Source of the DNA: Roseateles asaccharophilus | Lineage (GTDB): Bacteria > Pseudomonadota > Gammaproteobacteria > Burkholderiales > Burkholderiaceae_C | Direction of reading: 5' to 3' | Assembly: GCF_004362405.1 (NCBI RefSeq) | Contig: NZ_SNXE01000011.1 | Span: 33,765 to 97,764, forward strand | Length of the DNA: 64,000 bases | Shown: positions 36,353 to 44,692 of the stretch, one piece after another | Numbering within the stretch: position 1 is the first letter of the stretch | How the letters are laid out: every line of letters begins with the position of its first letter | Translations under genes and position numbers: made by a program | Notes under the pieces: model-generated | What the model was told of the DNA's origin: nothing | Databases searched by the model: none | Seen by the model: only the letters and a program-made list of their open reading frames with translations

Positions 36353-36429
36353 AACCCCATCATTCGGGTATCGTGGAGGCTGAGCAGGAGCGGGGTTGCT
36401 GCTCCACGATGTGACGCAGTGTCGCCACG

Positions 36430-37725
36430 ATGCGAGTTATGGGCGAAAGCGATTCAGACCGTCATGCTTCTCGGTTGGCGCGAGCCGCGCGCCCGCGCGC
36501 CAGCCCGTCCCTGGTGCGCCGCCTCACGACGCTCAATCTGGCGGTCTTGGTTCTGACCCTGCTGCTGACGGTGCTGCTGATTGCCTCACTGACCTGGAAA
36601 GCAGCCGTGCAGCGCCAGACCGATGCCGCAGAGCTGGCGGCGGGTCTGCTGGCCAACAACCTGGCCTCCATGGTGGCGTTCAATGATCTGGAGGCCATGC
36701 GGGCCGAGCTCGCTGGATTTAGCTTTCGGCCTGACCTTGTCGAGCTGCGGCTGTTGGCGGCCGACGGGCGCGTTCTGGTCGAATGGCAGAGCCCCAAACT
36801 GCAGGCACAGACGGGTTTGCTTTCGGCCCCCGAAATTGAGATTCGGGAGACCATCGAGTTCAAGGGCGAAGTGCTGGGCCAGTTGCAGCTCCGGGAGCGC
36901 CTGGACATCTTGACGCGCAGCATGCTCTGGCTGAGTCTCACGGCGGGGATCGTGATCCTGCTGGCCAGCTTGGTGGCGGCCGCGGCCTCACGCCTGGTGC
37001 AGCGGCGTGCCCTGGCCCCCATTGTGGAGTTGGGGCGCCTGGCCGAGCAGGTGGCTGCACAACAAGACTACGGCCTGCGCGCGCAGGTCCATCGGCTGGA
37101 TGAGGTGGGCCGCTTGGCGCAGCGTTTCAACGAGATGCTGGCCCGCATCGAGGTCGCGCAGGAGCAGATCAACCAGCGCCTTCGTCTGGAGCAGCAGGCG
37201 GGCCAGCAGTTTCAGCAGCTCGCCCATCACGACAGCCTGACCCAGCTGCCCAACCGCCTGTTCTTTCAGGGCGCCATCCGCGAGATGGTGTCGCGTGCGC
37301 AAGCGAGCCAGGGTCTGATGGGCCTGATGTTCATCGATCTCGACAATTTCAAACACGTCAATGACAACCATGGCCATGACGCTGGCGACGAGGTGCTGAG
37401 GGTGGTGGCGCGGCGCATGTCCGCCGTGCTGCGCCGCGGGGATCTGCTGTGTCGGCTGGGTGGAGACGAGTTTGCACTGCTGCTGCCGGAGCTCCAGCAC
37501 GTTGCGGTGGCCGAACAGATGGCTCAGCGACTGATCAGTTCGGTTCGCGAGCCGCTGGTGGTGGGCGGCGTGCTGATGCCTGTTGGCGCGACGGTGGGCC
37601 TGGCCTTCTTTCCGACGGACGCGCAAGATGCCGATGGGCTCTTGCAAGCGGCCGACGCGGCCATGTACGCGGCCAAGCGTGCCGGCAAGAACTGCTACCG
37701 GAGGGTCGCCCATGCGCAGGGCTAG
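36430..37725 (+). CDS. Membrane diguanylate cyclase, CHASE8-like-HAMP-GGDEF (YfiN/TpbB-like)
   Basis: A 431-residue inner-membrane enzyme making c-di-GMP. A basic N-terminus is followed by helix 1 (about 36-58, LVLTLLLTVLLIASL), a periplasmic CHASE8-like domain of about 100 residues (ELAAGLLANNLASMVAFNDL), helix 2 (LSLTAGIVILLASLVAAAAS), HAMP (about 190-245), then GGDEF (about 260-425). The catalytic RLGGDEFAL is intact, and RRGD five residues before it is a complete RxxD inhibitory site, so product feedback is expected. The layout is that of YfiN/TpbB. The YfiR-like gene two places downstream supports this. The next gene overlaps its end by 14 bases. Confidence 0.92.
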   Translation: MRVMGESDSDRHASRLARAARPRASPSLVRRLTTLNLAVLVLTLLLTVLLIASLTWKAAVQRQTDAAELAAGLLANNLASMVAFNDLEAMRAELAGFSFRPDLVELRLLAADGRVLVEWQSPKLQAQTGLLSAPEIEIRETIEFKGEVLGQLQLRERLDILTRSMLWLSLTAGIVILLASLVAAAASRLVQRRALAPIVELGRLAEQVAAQQDYGLRAQVHRLDEVGRLAQRFNEMLARIEVAQEQINQRLRLEQQAGQQFQQLAHHDSLTQLPNRLFFQGAIREMVSRAQASQGLMGLMFIDLDNFKHVNDNHGHDAGDEVLRVVARRMSAVLRRGDLLCRLGGDEFALLLPELQHVAVAEQMAQRLISSVREPLVVGGVLMPVGATVGLAFFPTDAQDADGLLQAADAAMYAAKRAGKNCYRRVAHAQG

Positions 37726-39694
37726 GGTTGGGGCCAGTGGGGTGATGTGGGCACTTCTGTGGGCGCTGTCCGTGGGGCATGCCCATGCCGATGTCGACCC
37801 CGATCCCACGGAGCTGAGTCTCGAGCAGCTGCTGCGCAAGGGCTTGGCGGTGGAGCCGCGCGATGTGGTGGTCTCGGCCGCCTCGCGGTTTGCGCAAAGC
37901 GCCGAGCAGGCCCCGGGGCTGACCTATGTGCTCGCGGGTGAGGAGATTCGCAGCCGGGGGCTGCGCAATCTGGCGGATGTGCTGCGGCAACTGCCCGGGC
38001 TTTACGTCACCAGCGACGGCATCTCGACCTTTGTGGGTGCGCGCGGCCTCGGTCGCCCCGCAGATCTCAATGGGCGGCTGCTCATCTTGCTTGATGGCAT
38101 GCGCTTGAACGAGAACATCTATGACGCGGCGCCCGTGGCCGAGGACTTCCCGGTGGATATCGAGGCCATTGAGCGCGTGGAGTTTGCGCCCGGCCCCGGC
38201 GGTGCGATGTATGGCAGCAATGCTTTCCTGGGGGTGATCAGCATCAGCACGCGTGGTGCCGGCAAGGGGGCTGGCCTGCGTCTGTACGGCAGTGTCGATT
38301 CGCAGCGAGGCCATCGCGCGGGCGCGAGTTGGTCGCGCCGCCTGGCTGATGGCGCCGAATACGGACTGGCGCTCAGCGTCTTCGATCGCCGCGATATGTA
38401 CGTGCCCATCGATGAGCCGGCTTTTCAGACTCCGCTGGCCAGGCAGCTCACCTGGGAGCGCAGCAGCAAGCTCTCGGCCTTCTGGAACCGTGAGGGCTTG
38501 CAGCTGCGGCTGGGCATGAGCAGCTACAACCGTGGCTCGCCGCGCGTCATGGGCCGCCAGGCGGAGCCGGAGCTCGGGCAGTCCAATGATGTCAACGACC
38601 ATGGCTTTGTCCAGCTGGCCTATGAGACGCAGCTCGGCGAAGGCTGGGATGTGGGGTTGCGTTGGTCGGCCCAGGTGATGCGCTATCGCAATGATGTGCC
38701 GTTTCGGCTGCAAACCGGTGAGACGGGACACCTGCGCTTTCAGGCGCTCGGGCAGTGGCGCCATGCCGAGTTTCAGCTGGGCCGCCAGCTCGATCGTGAG
38801 CATCGCCTGAGTCTGGGCGTCGAGATCCAGGACGACGACAGACAGGACCTGGAGTTCCGCGTCGTGGGCGACACGCCGCTGCAGAGCTATCAGCAGCAGG
38901 GGCACCGACTGGGGCTCTATGTTCAGGATGAATGGGCCCTTGCGTCCGGACATCGCTTGGTGCTGGGCCTGCGGGCGGATCGAGGTGATGCAGCCGGTTC
39001 GGCGCGCTGGAATCCACGCCTTGCTTGGATCTGGACCGTTTCAGAGCGCTCCAGCCTGAGATGGACCCTGGGCAGTGCCCACCGCGAGCCCAATCTCTAT
39101 GAGCGCATGGTCAATAGCGCCGTCGAGCAGTCTGAGCCCCGCCCCGAGCGGGTGCGTTCCATGGAAGTCGCCTGGGATCACAGCCTGGCTTCGGGTCTGC
39201 GCTACCGGGCCTCGGTCTATGGATCTCAGCTGCGGCGCTTGATTGGCCTGGACGACACAGCTTGGGCTTACATCAATGCCGATCCGGTGCGCAGCGCGGG
39301 GCTGGAGTTCGGGCTGGAGCAGCGCTGGCGCAGGGGTGCTCAGCTGGGCATGGCGCTTTCGCTGCAACGCAGCCAGACGCAGTCGGGGGTGCGGCTCAAC
39401 AATTCGCCACACGCCTTGCTGAAACTGAACTACCGACTTCCCCTGAATGATCGCTGGTCTCTGGCCTGGCAGCTGCACAGCGTCAGTCGCCGATTGGCGC
39501 CGGCGCGAGACCTGCCGGGCTATGCGCAGCAGGATTTGCTCCTGCGTTGGCGGATGGAGCCGAGCTGGGGACTGACCCTGGGCCTGCACAATCTCAGCAA
39601 TGCCCGTGTTCTGGACCAGACCCGCCCCGACTCGTTCGTGACCCGGCAAGCCTCTCGCAGCTTGCGGCTTGGCTTGGAGTGGCAGCTGCCATGA
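37712..39694 (+). CDS. TonB-dependent outer-membrane receptor
   Basis: A 660-residue receptor. Signal peptide ends ALLWALSVGHAHA. The plug domain (about 40-170) begins EPRDVVVSAASRFAQSAEQAP and contains LNGRLLILLDGMRLNENIYD and IERVEFAPGPGGAMYGSNAF. A 22-strand-type barrel follows and ends in an aromatic strand (SRSLRLGLEWQLP). The ATG is inside the end of the cyclase gene, and its stop overlaps the YfiR-like gene (ATGA), so the three form one tight operon. The substrate cannot be told; a signalling role coupled to the cyclase is inferred from the operon. The last residue is Pro rather than the usual Phe. Confidence 0.92.
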   Translation: MRRARVGASGVMWALLWALSVGHAHADVDPDPTELSLEQLLRKGLAVEPRDVVVSAASRFAQSAEQAPGLTYVLAGEEIRSRGLRNLADVLRQLPGLYVTSDGISTFVGARGLGRPADLNGRLLILLDGMRLNENIYDAAPVAEDFPVDIEAIERVEFAPGPGGAMYGSNAFLGVISISTRGAGKGAGLRLYGSVDSQRGHRAGASWSRRLADGAEYGLALSVFDRRDMYVPIDEPAFQTPLARQLTWERSSKLSAFWNREGLQLRLGMSSYNRGSPRVMGRQAEPELGQSNDVNDHGFVQLAYETQLGEGWDVGLRWSAQVMRYRNDVPFRLQTGETGHLRFQALGQWRHAEFQLGRQLDREHRLSLGVEIQDDDRQDLEFRVVGDTPLQSYQQQGHRLGLYVQDEWALASGHRLVLGLRADRGDAAGSARWNPRLAWIWTVSERSSLRWTLGSAHREPNLYERMVNSAVEQSEPRPERVRSMEVAWDHSLASGLRYRASVYGSQLRRLIGLDDTAWAYINADPVRSAGLEFGLEQRWRRGAQLGMALSLQRSQTQSGVRLNNSPHALLKLNYRLPLNDRWSLAWQLHSVSRRLAPARDLPGYAQQDLLLRWRMEPSWGLTLGLHNLSNARVLDQTRPDSFVTRQASRSLRLGLEWQLP

Positions 39695-40233
39695 GGCCGG
39701 GTCTTGCCATGACGGTCCGTGCCGGCCGCCTGTTCGCCTATGCCTGGCTGACCCTGTTCGCCAGCCTGCCGAGCGCAGGCTGGTCCAACCCTCAGGAGGC
39801 GCAACTCAAGGCGGCGTTCATCTACCGCTTTGCCCAGTTCACGGAGTGGCCGCCGCCACCGCTGCAGGAGTTTCACTACTGCATGGTGGGCGAGGGGCCG
39901 CTCGCATCGGCCTTGCAGGCCATCAGCAGCAAGTCGCAGGCCGGCGTGCCCGCGGTCTTCCGGCTCATCAAGTCCCCGAGCCAGGCGGAGGCATGCCAAC
40001 TGCTGGTTCTGGCCGCCGTTGATCGCCTGGACTGGCAGCGGTGGATGCGTGCGCTCAAGGATGAGCCCGTACTGCTGGTGGGGGACTCGCCCGATGCCTT
40101 TCGCGCGGGGGCTGTCTTCACGCTGGTGCTCGAAACCAACGGACTGGCCTTTCGCGTCAACAACACCGAGGCCCGACGGCGCGGGCTGGTGCTCAGCTCC
40201 CAGGTGCTCAAGCTGGCGCGCGAGGTGCGCTGA
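39691..40233 (+). CDS. YfiR-like periplasmic protein (DUF4154)
   Basis: A 180-residue secreted protein. Signal peptide about residues 10-32 (LFAYAWLTLFASLPSAGW), then the YfiR/DUF4154 opening (EAQLKAAFIYRFAQFTEWPP) and conserved blocks EACQLLVLAAVDRLDWQRWM, PVLLVGDSPDAFRAG and NGLAFRVNNTEARRRGL, ending SSQVLKLAREVR. Two Cys remain (YCMVGE and EACQ), which may form one disulphide. In Pseudomonas, YfiR is the periplasmic inhibitor of the cyclase YfiN; here the YfiN-like cyclase heads the same operon. No YfiB lipoprotein is present; the TonB-dependent receptor occupies that place. Confidence 0.88.
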   Translation: MRPGLAMTVRAGRLFAYAWLTLFASLPSAGWSNPQEAQLKAAFIYRFAQFTEWPPPPLQEFHYCMVGEGPLASALQAISSKSQAGVPAVFRLIKSPSQAEACQLLVLAAVDRLDWQRWMRALKDEPVLLVGDSPDAFRAGAVFTLVLETNGLAFRVNNTEARRRGLVLSSQVLKLAREVR

Positions 40234-40242
40234 ACGCCTGGT

Positions 40243-41007
40243 TCAGCTGAAGGCTTGAAGCAGCCGCTCCAGGGCCATGGCAAAAGGCGTCTGCATCAGC
40301 GGCAGGGTGGCCACCATGCCCACCAGGCCCACGCTCACCGTTAGCGGAAAACCGACCGAGAACACATTGATCTGGGGCGCCACCCGGGAGATCACGCCCA
40401 GCACCAGATTGACGAACATGAGCATGGTGATCAGGGGCAGGGCGATCCACAGGCCGATGCGGAAGATCTCGGCGCCCCAGGTCTGCGGCTGGGCGGCACG
40501 CAGGAAGGCAAAAGGCTCCTGACCGATGGGGAAGGCGTGAAAGCTCTGGATCACGGCCTGTATCAGCAGCAGATGGCCGTTGATCGCGATGAAGAGGAAG
40601 GCCACCATGGTGCCGAAGAAGCGTGAACTGGCCGTGCCCTGGCTGCCGGTGGTCGGGTCGAAAAAGCCGGCGTAGTTCAGACCCATCTGCAGACCGATGA
40701 GCTCGCCCGCGAACTCCAGCGCCGCAAAGACCAGCCGCACCGCAAAGCCCATGGACAGCCCGATCAGCAGCTGCTGCGCCAGCAGCATGAGCAGCAGGGG
40801 CAGATTGTCCAGCGGCACCACGGGCATGGCGGGCAGGGAGGGTTGGGCCGCCAGCGAGATGAAGACCGCCAGGCCCACGCGCACCCGCATGGGCATATTG
40901 CGTTGGCTGAAAACGGGCATCCCGGCCAGCAAGGCCAGCACACGGATGGTCGGCCAGAGCAGGGGCGTCAGCCACTCGAGCAGCTGGGCTTCGGTGACGC
41001 TGAACAT
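40243..41007 (-). CDS. fliR: Flagellar export apparatus protein FliR
   Basis: A 254-residue polytopic membrane protein of the flagellar type III export gate (FliP5-FliQ4-FliR1 complex). It opens MFSVTEAQLLEWLTPLLWPT, with FliR features such as GFAVRLVFAALEFAGELIG, GLQMGLNYAGFFDPTTG and a conserved late helix (LGVISRVAPQINVFSVGFPL). Last gene of the fliLMNOPQR run. Its end is convergent with, and only 9 bases from, the YfiR-like gene. Confidence 0.97.
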   Translation of the reverse strand: MFSVTEAQLLEWLTPLLWPTIRVLALLAGMPVFSQRNMPMRVRVGLAVFISLAAQPSLPAMPVVPLDNLPLLLMLLAQQLLIGLSMGFAVRLVFAALEFAGELIGLQMGLNYAGFFDPTTGSQGTASSRFFGTMVAFLFIAINGHLLLIQAVIQSFHAFPIGQEPFAFLRAAQPQTWGAEIFRIGLWIALPLITMLMFVNLVLGVISRVAPQINVFSVGFPLTVSVGLVGMVATLPLMQTPFAMALERLLQAFS

Positions 41008-41052
41008 CGTTCTGCGCGACGGTGCTGTCTCAGCGAGCGACGGCGTCCAGGC

Positions 41053-41322
41053 CTAGCCCACCACCTGGGGAATCGTCTGCAGCGTGCGCTGGATGTATTC
41101 CACCAGGGTGGTCATCATCCAGGGGCCGGCCACGGCCAGCACCAGCACGGCGGCGACGATCTTGGGCACGAAGGACAGGGTGGCCTCGTTGATCTGGGTC
41201 GCCGCCTGGAACACGCTGACCAGCACGCCAACGGCCAGTACCACCAGCAAGACGGGGGCGGCCACCATCAGCAGCATGTATAGGCCTTGCTGGCCGAAGG
41301 TGAAGACTTGTTGCGCGTCCAT
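41053..41322 (-). CDS. fliQ: Flagellar export apparatus protein FliQ
   Basis: An 89-residue protein with two membrane helices (LYMLLMVAAPVLLVVLAVGV and VPKIVAAVLVLAVAGPWMM) and the signature VSVFQAATQINEATLSFVPK, diagnostic for FliQ. Start at MDAQQVFTFG; ten upstream in-frame codons are rejected. Sits between fliP (19 bases) and fliR. Confidence 0.97.
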   Translation of the reverse strand: MDAQQVFTFGQQGLYMLLMVAAPVLLVVLAVGVLVSVFQAATQINEATLSFVPKIVAAVLVLAVAGPWMMTTLVEYIQRTLQTIPQVVG

Positions 41323-41341
41323 GGTCTTGTATCTCGTGGCG

Positions 41342-42100
41342 CTATTGCGCAAAGCTTGCCGCCAGCGAGCCCAGCAGCAGATTCCAGCCGTCAGCGAGCA
41401 CGAACAGCATCAGCTTGAAGGGCAGGGCCACCAGCACCGGTGACAACATCATCATGCCCAGGCTCATCAGCACGCTGGAGACGATCATGTCTATCACCAG
41501 GAAGGGGATGAAGATCAGGAAGGCGATCTGGAAGGCGCTCTTGAGCTCGCTGGTCACAAAGGCCGGCACCAGCACGCGGAAGGGCACGGCCTCGGGCTTG
41601 ATGTCGCCCTCCAGCTTGGCCAGGCGCGCAAACAGGGCCACATCCGACTGGCGCGTCTGCTTGAGCATGAAGCCGCGCATGGGGGCCTCGGCACGCTTGA
41701 GCGCCTCGTCAAAGCCGATCTGGCCCGTCGAGTAGGGCTGCCAGGCCTGCTCGTAGACCTTGTCCAGCGTGGGACTCATCACGAAGAAGGTCAGGAAGAG
41801 CGAGAGCCCGATGATCACTTGGTTGGGGGGCGCGGCCTGGGTGCCCAGCGCCTGGCGCATCAGGGACAGCACGATCACGATGCGGGTGAAGCCCGTCATC
41901 ATCAGCAGCACGGCCGGCAGAAAGCCCAAGGCCGTGAAGAAGAGCAGGGTCTGTATGGGGACCGAGTAGCTGCTGCCACCGGGGCCCTGGCCGATGACCA
42001 GGGGCAGGGTGGCCGGCGGCGGGTTGCTCTGCGCCAGGGCCGCTCCCGTGGCCAGCAGCAGACTCAGGACCAGGGCGCGGCGGGCGGTCTCAGGACGCAT
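41342..42100 (-). CDS. fliP: Flagellar export apparatus protein FliP
   Basis: A 252-residue export-gate subunit. Cleavable signal peptide (RRALVLSLLLATGAALAQ) followed by the FliP core: VQTLLF-like opening (SVPIQTLLFFTALGFLPAVL), MMTGFTRIVIVLSLMRQALG, PPNQVIIGLSLFLTFFVMSP and the final FLVIDMIVSSVLMSLGMMML, KLMLFVLADGWNLL. Start decided by aaggaggag seven bases before this ATG; the ATG two codons upstream would sit on the ribosome site itself. It overlaps the end of fliO by 11 bases. Confidence 0.97.
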   Translation of the reverse strand: MRPETARRALVLSLLLATGAALAQSNPPPATLPLVIGQGPGGSSYSVPIQTLLFFTALGFLPAVLLMMTGFTRIVIVLSLMRQALGTQAAPPNQVIIGLSLFLTFFVMSPTLDKVYEQAWQPYSTGQIGFDEALKRAEAPMRGFMLKQTRQSDVALFARLAKLEGDIKPEAVPFRVLVPAFVTSELKSAFQIAFLIFIPFLVIDMIVSSVLMSLGMMMLSPVLVALPFKLMLFVLADGWNLLLGSLAASFAQ

Positions 42101-42449
42101 GGCCATCCTCCTCCTTGCTGCGCAGCTTGTTCTTGAGCAGCTGGGCAAACGGGGGCAGGGCCTGAGCGGTATGGCCGACGGGGGCATCCGCCTGCGGCGG
42201 CATCACATGCAGGGTATTGATCTGCTGCGGGCTCACGCCCAGGACCAGCCAGCGCCGGTCGTCGCCCTGACCGACCTCCACGGTCAGCAGGCGCTGGCTG
42301 GGCGAAATCTGCAGGGCGGCCACCGTGCGCATCTGGCCCTGGGCGCTCTGCCCGCCCAGCGGTGTGCGCTTGAGCAGCCACAGCAGGGCCGGGATCAGGG
42401 CCAGGATGGCGATGAACCAGAGTAGGGGCAGGAGGTTGCTATTGCTCAT
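42090..42449 (-). CDS. fliO: Flagellar export protein FliO
   Basis: A 119-residue protein with one N-terminal membrane helix (LLPLLWFIAILALIPALLWL) and a cytoplasmic beta-rich domain (MRTVAALQISPSQRLLTVEV; RWLVLGVSPQQINTLHVM) characteristic of FliO, the assembly factor for the FliP ring. Placed between fliN and fliP as expected. Start at MSNSNLLP. Confidence 0.92.
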   Translation of the reverse strand: MSNSNLLPLLWFIAILALIPALLWLLKRTPLGGQSAQGQMRTVAALQISPSQRLLTVEVGQGDDRRWLVLGVSPQQINTLHVMPPQADAPVGHTAQALPPFAQLLKNKLRSKEEDGHAS

Positions 42450-42550
42450 GGCCCGACCATTGTGGGTCGGGAGCGCAGGCCCCAATCGCCATTGAAAGCG
42501 CCCGTTTCGGGCCTTGGTCTGGCTTTCGCCTCGCCGGGGCCGCAGAGGGC

Positions 42551-42988
42551 TCAGGTCTTGGAGAGGCGGCGCATGCGCTCCGAGGGCGTGACGATGTCGG
42601 TCAAGCGGATGCCGAACTTGTCGTTCACCACCACCACCTCGCCCTGGGCGATCAGGTAACCGTTGACCAGCACGTCCATGGGCTCACCCGCCAGCGCATC
42701 CAGCTCCACCACCGAACCCTGGGCCAGTTGCAGGATGTTCTTGATCGGAATGCGGGTGCGCCCCAGTTCAACCGTGAGCTGGACCGGGATGTCCAGGATC
42801 ATGTTGATGTCGCTACCGGGGGCATTTACCGGCGTGGGGCTGAAGCTGGCGAAGCTGGCCGGAGCCACCTGCTCCGGCGCCGGCTGCACCTCCTCGGCCA
42901 CATCGGAGCCCTTGGCCTCGGCCAGTGCGGCGGCCCATTCGGCCGCCATTGCGTCCTGTTCTTCTTGGGATGGGGTGTCAGGTGACAT
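42551..42988 (-). CDS. fliN: Flagellar motor switch protein FliN
   Basis: A 145-residue C-ring protein. A variable acidic N-terminus (about 1-60) precedes the SpoA domain: ILDIPVQLTVELGRTRIPIK, NILQLAQGSVVELDALAGEP, MDVLVNGYLIAQGEVVVVND, KFGIRLTDIVTP. It begins inside the end of fliM (11-base overlap). Works with FliM and FliG to set rotation direction in response to CheY-P. Confidence 0.97.
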   Translation of the reverse strand: MSPDTPSQEEQDAMAAEWAAALAEAKGSDVAEEVQPAPEQVAPASFASFSPTPVNAPGSDINMILDIPVQLTVELGRTRIPIKNILQLAQGSVVELDALAGEPMDVLVNGYLIAQGEVVVVNDKFGIRLTDIVTPSERMRRLSKT

Positions 42989-43982
42989 CGCGGGCTCCCA
43001 GCCAGCCCGAATCCGGACTGGTCAGCATCTTGTCAATCTTGAGGGCGTACTTGCCATTCGAGGTGCCGTAATTGCAATCGAACACCGGCACGCCGTCCAC
43101 TTTGGCCTTGATCATGGGGTCCAGATCCAGCTCAATGAAGTCGCCCGGCTTGAAGGCCAGCAATTGCTCCACGGTTGCTGGAGCCGTGGCCAGCTCGGCC
43201 ACCAGCTCGACCTCGGCGGCCTGGATCTGATGCTTGAGCAGATTGACCCAGCGCCGGTCGGGTTCGGAGGAGTCGCCCACCGTGGTGGAGTAGAGCACGT
43301 CCCGTATTGGCTCCAGGGTGGAGTAGGGAATGCAGAAATACACAGTGCCGCTGGTTTCGCCAATCTCCAGCGTGAAGCTGGTGGAGACCACGATCTCGCT
43401 GGGCGTGGCGATGGTGGCGAACTGCGGCTGCATCTCCGAGCGCTGGTAGTCCAGCTCCAGCGGGTAGATGCCGGTCCAGGCCTTGCGGTACTCGGCCGTG
43501 ATCACTTCCACCAGGCGCAGGATCACGCGCTGCTCAGTGGCGGAGAAGTCGCGGCCTTCAATGCGGGCGTGGAACTTGCCGATGCCGCCAAACAGGGAGT
43601 CGATCACCGCGAACACCAGGGTGGGGTCGCAGACGATCAGGCCCGAGCCGCGCAGCGGGCGCACCGAGACGATGTTGAAGTTGGTGGGCACCACAATCTC
43701 GCGCAGGAAGGCGCTGTACTTCTGCACCTTGATGCCGCCGATTGCGACCTCGGGACTCTTGCGGATGAAGTTGAAGAGGCCCACGCGAATATTGCGGGCA
43801 AAACGCTCGTTGATGATTTCCATCGTGGGCATGCGCCCACGCACGATGCGTTCCTGGCTCGCCAGGTTGTAGTCGCGTATGCCGCCAACCTGCTCCTCCT
43901 CGGCCTCGAGCTTCTGGCTCTCGCCGGTGATGCCTTGGAGCAGGGCATCGACTTCGTCTTGCGAAAGAATCTGCTGGTTCAT
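42978..43982 (-). CDS. fliM: Flagellar motor switch protein FliM
   Basis: A 334-residue C-ring protein. The N-terminal CheY-binding peptide is clear (QQILSQDEVDALLQGI). Then come the middle domain (RIVRGRMPTMEIINERFARN; GSGLIVCDPTLVFAVIDSLF; GGIGKFHARIEGRDFSATEQ) and a C-terminal SpoA domain (VEQLLAFKPGDFIELDLDPM). Its start overlaps the fliL stop by four bases. The same SQDE/TQDE-type peptide appears at the end of the short CheZ-like protein. Confidence 0.98.
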   Translation of the reverse strand: MNQQILSQDEVDALLQGITGESQKLEAEEEQVGGIRDYNLASQERIVRGRMPTMEIINERFARNIRVGLFNFIRKSPEVAIGGIKVQKYSAFLREIVVPTNFNIVSVRPLRGSGLIVCDPTLVFAVIDSLFGGIGKFHARIEGRDFSATEQRVILRLVEVITAEYRKAWTGIYPLELDYQRSEMQPQFATIATPSEIVVSTSFTLEIGETSGTVYFCIPYSTLEPIRDVLYSTTVGDSSEPDRRWVNLLKHQIQAAEVELVAELATAPATVEQLLAFKPGDFIELDLDPMIKAKVDGVPVFDCNYGTSNGKYALKIDKMLTSPDSGWLGARDVT

Positions 43983-44572
43983 TGCACGATGAAGCTGGAG
44001 AACAGCACATTGGTGACGGGGTTGTAGACCGGCGCGCGACGCTTCTTCTTTTTCTTCTTGGGCTCTTCGCCGCTCGCTTCCTCGTCCTCGTCCTCGATCT
44101 CAATGCCCAGGGGACGCACCGACTCGCGCATGATCTCGCGCGCCAGCTTTTCCTTGCCCTCGCGCGAGAGCAGCTCGGCCGAGGTCTTGTAGGACAGGGT
44201 CATCAGGATATTGCTGCGTATGGCCGGCATATAGGCCTTGAGCTGGTCGGCAAACTTGGGGTCGGCCACTTCCAGGGTCACGCCCACCTGGGCGAAACGA
44301 TCCACGTCCTTGTCGGCCAGATTGACCGTGAAGGGCTCCAGGGGCACGAAGACCGGCGGTGTGCCGGGCTTGGGCGGCGCCGGGGCGGGCACATGGGCAG
44401 CGGCCTGTGCCTCCTCCTCACCTTCACCCTCGGCGGCAGGCTTCTTCTTGAGCAGCAGCACGGCCGCAACCCCGCCCACCACCAGCACCAGCACGAGGGC
44501 GACGATGATGATGATGAGCTTTTTCTTGCCCCCTCCGGCGGGGGCAGCCTCGGGGGCGGCAGCGGTGGCCAT
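43979..44572 (-). CDS. fliL: Flagellar basal body-associated protein FliL
   Basis: A 197-residue stator-associated protein. One membrane helix (LIIIIVALVLVLVVGGVAAV) follows a short cytoplasmic tail, then a periplasmic domain (VPLEPFTVNLADKDVDRFAQ; SNILMTLSYKTSAELLSREG). Near the C-terminus there is an unusual acidic then Lys-rich insertion (EDEDEEASGEEPKKKKKKRR) before the family-typical VTNVLFSSFIVQ. First gene of the fliLMNOPQR unit, with aaggag before the ATG. Confidence 0.95.
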   Translation of the reverse strand: MATAAAPEAAPAGGGKKKLIIIIVALVLVLVVGGVAAVLLLKKKPAAEGEGEEEAQAAAHVPAPAPPKPGTPPVFVPLEPFTVNLADKDVDRFAQVGVTLEVADPKFADQLKAYMPAIRSNILMTLSYKTSAELLSREGKEKLAREIMRESVRPLGIEIEDEDEEASGEEPKKKKKKRRAPVYNPVTNVLFSSFIVQ

Positions 44573-44692
44573 GAAGACTCCTTGATCAGAGGCAGAGGAG
44601 CCCAGCCAGGCTCATCCGCTCATGCATTCCCATTATTCGCAAGCGAGGCTCGAAGCATGCATCAAAAAGCCGCCCCAAAGCATCGATGTTCA

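Noticed and set aside
36353..36429. Sigma28-like promoter before the diguanylate cyclase
   Set aside because: tcgggtatcg resembles part of a box but no -35 element exists at the right spacing.
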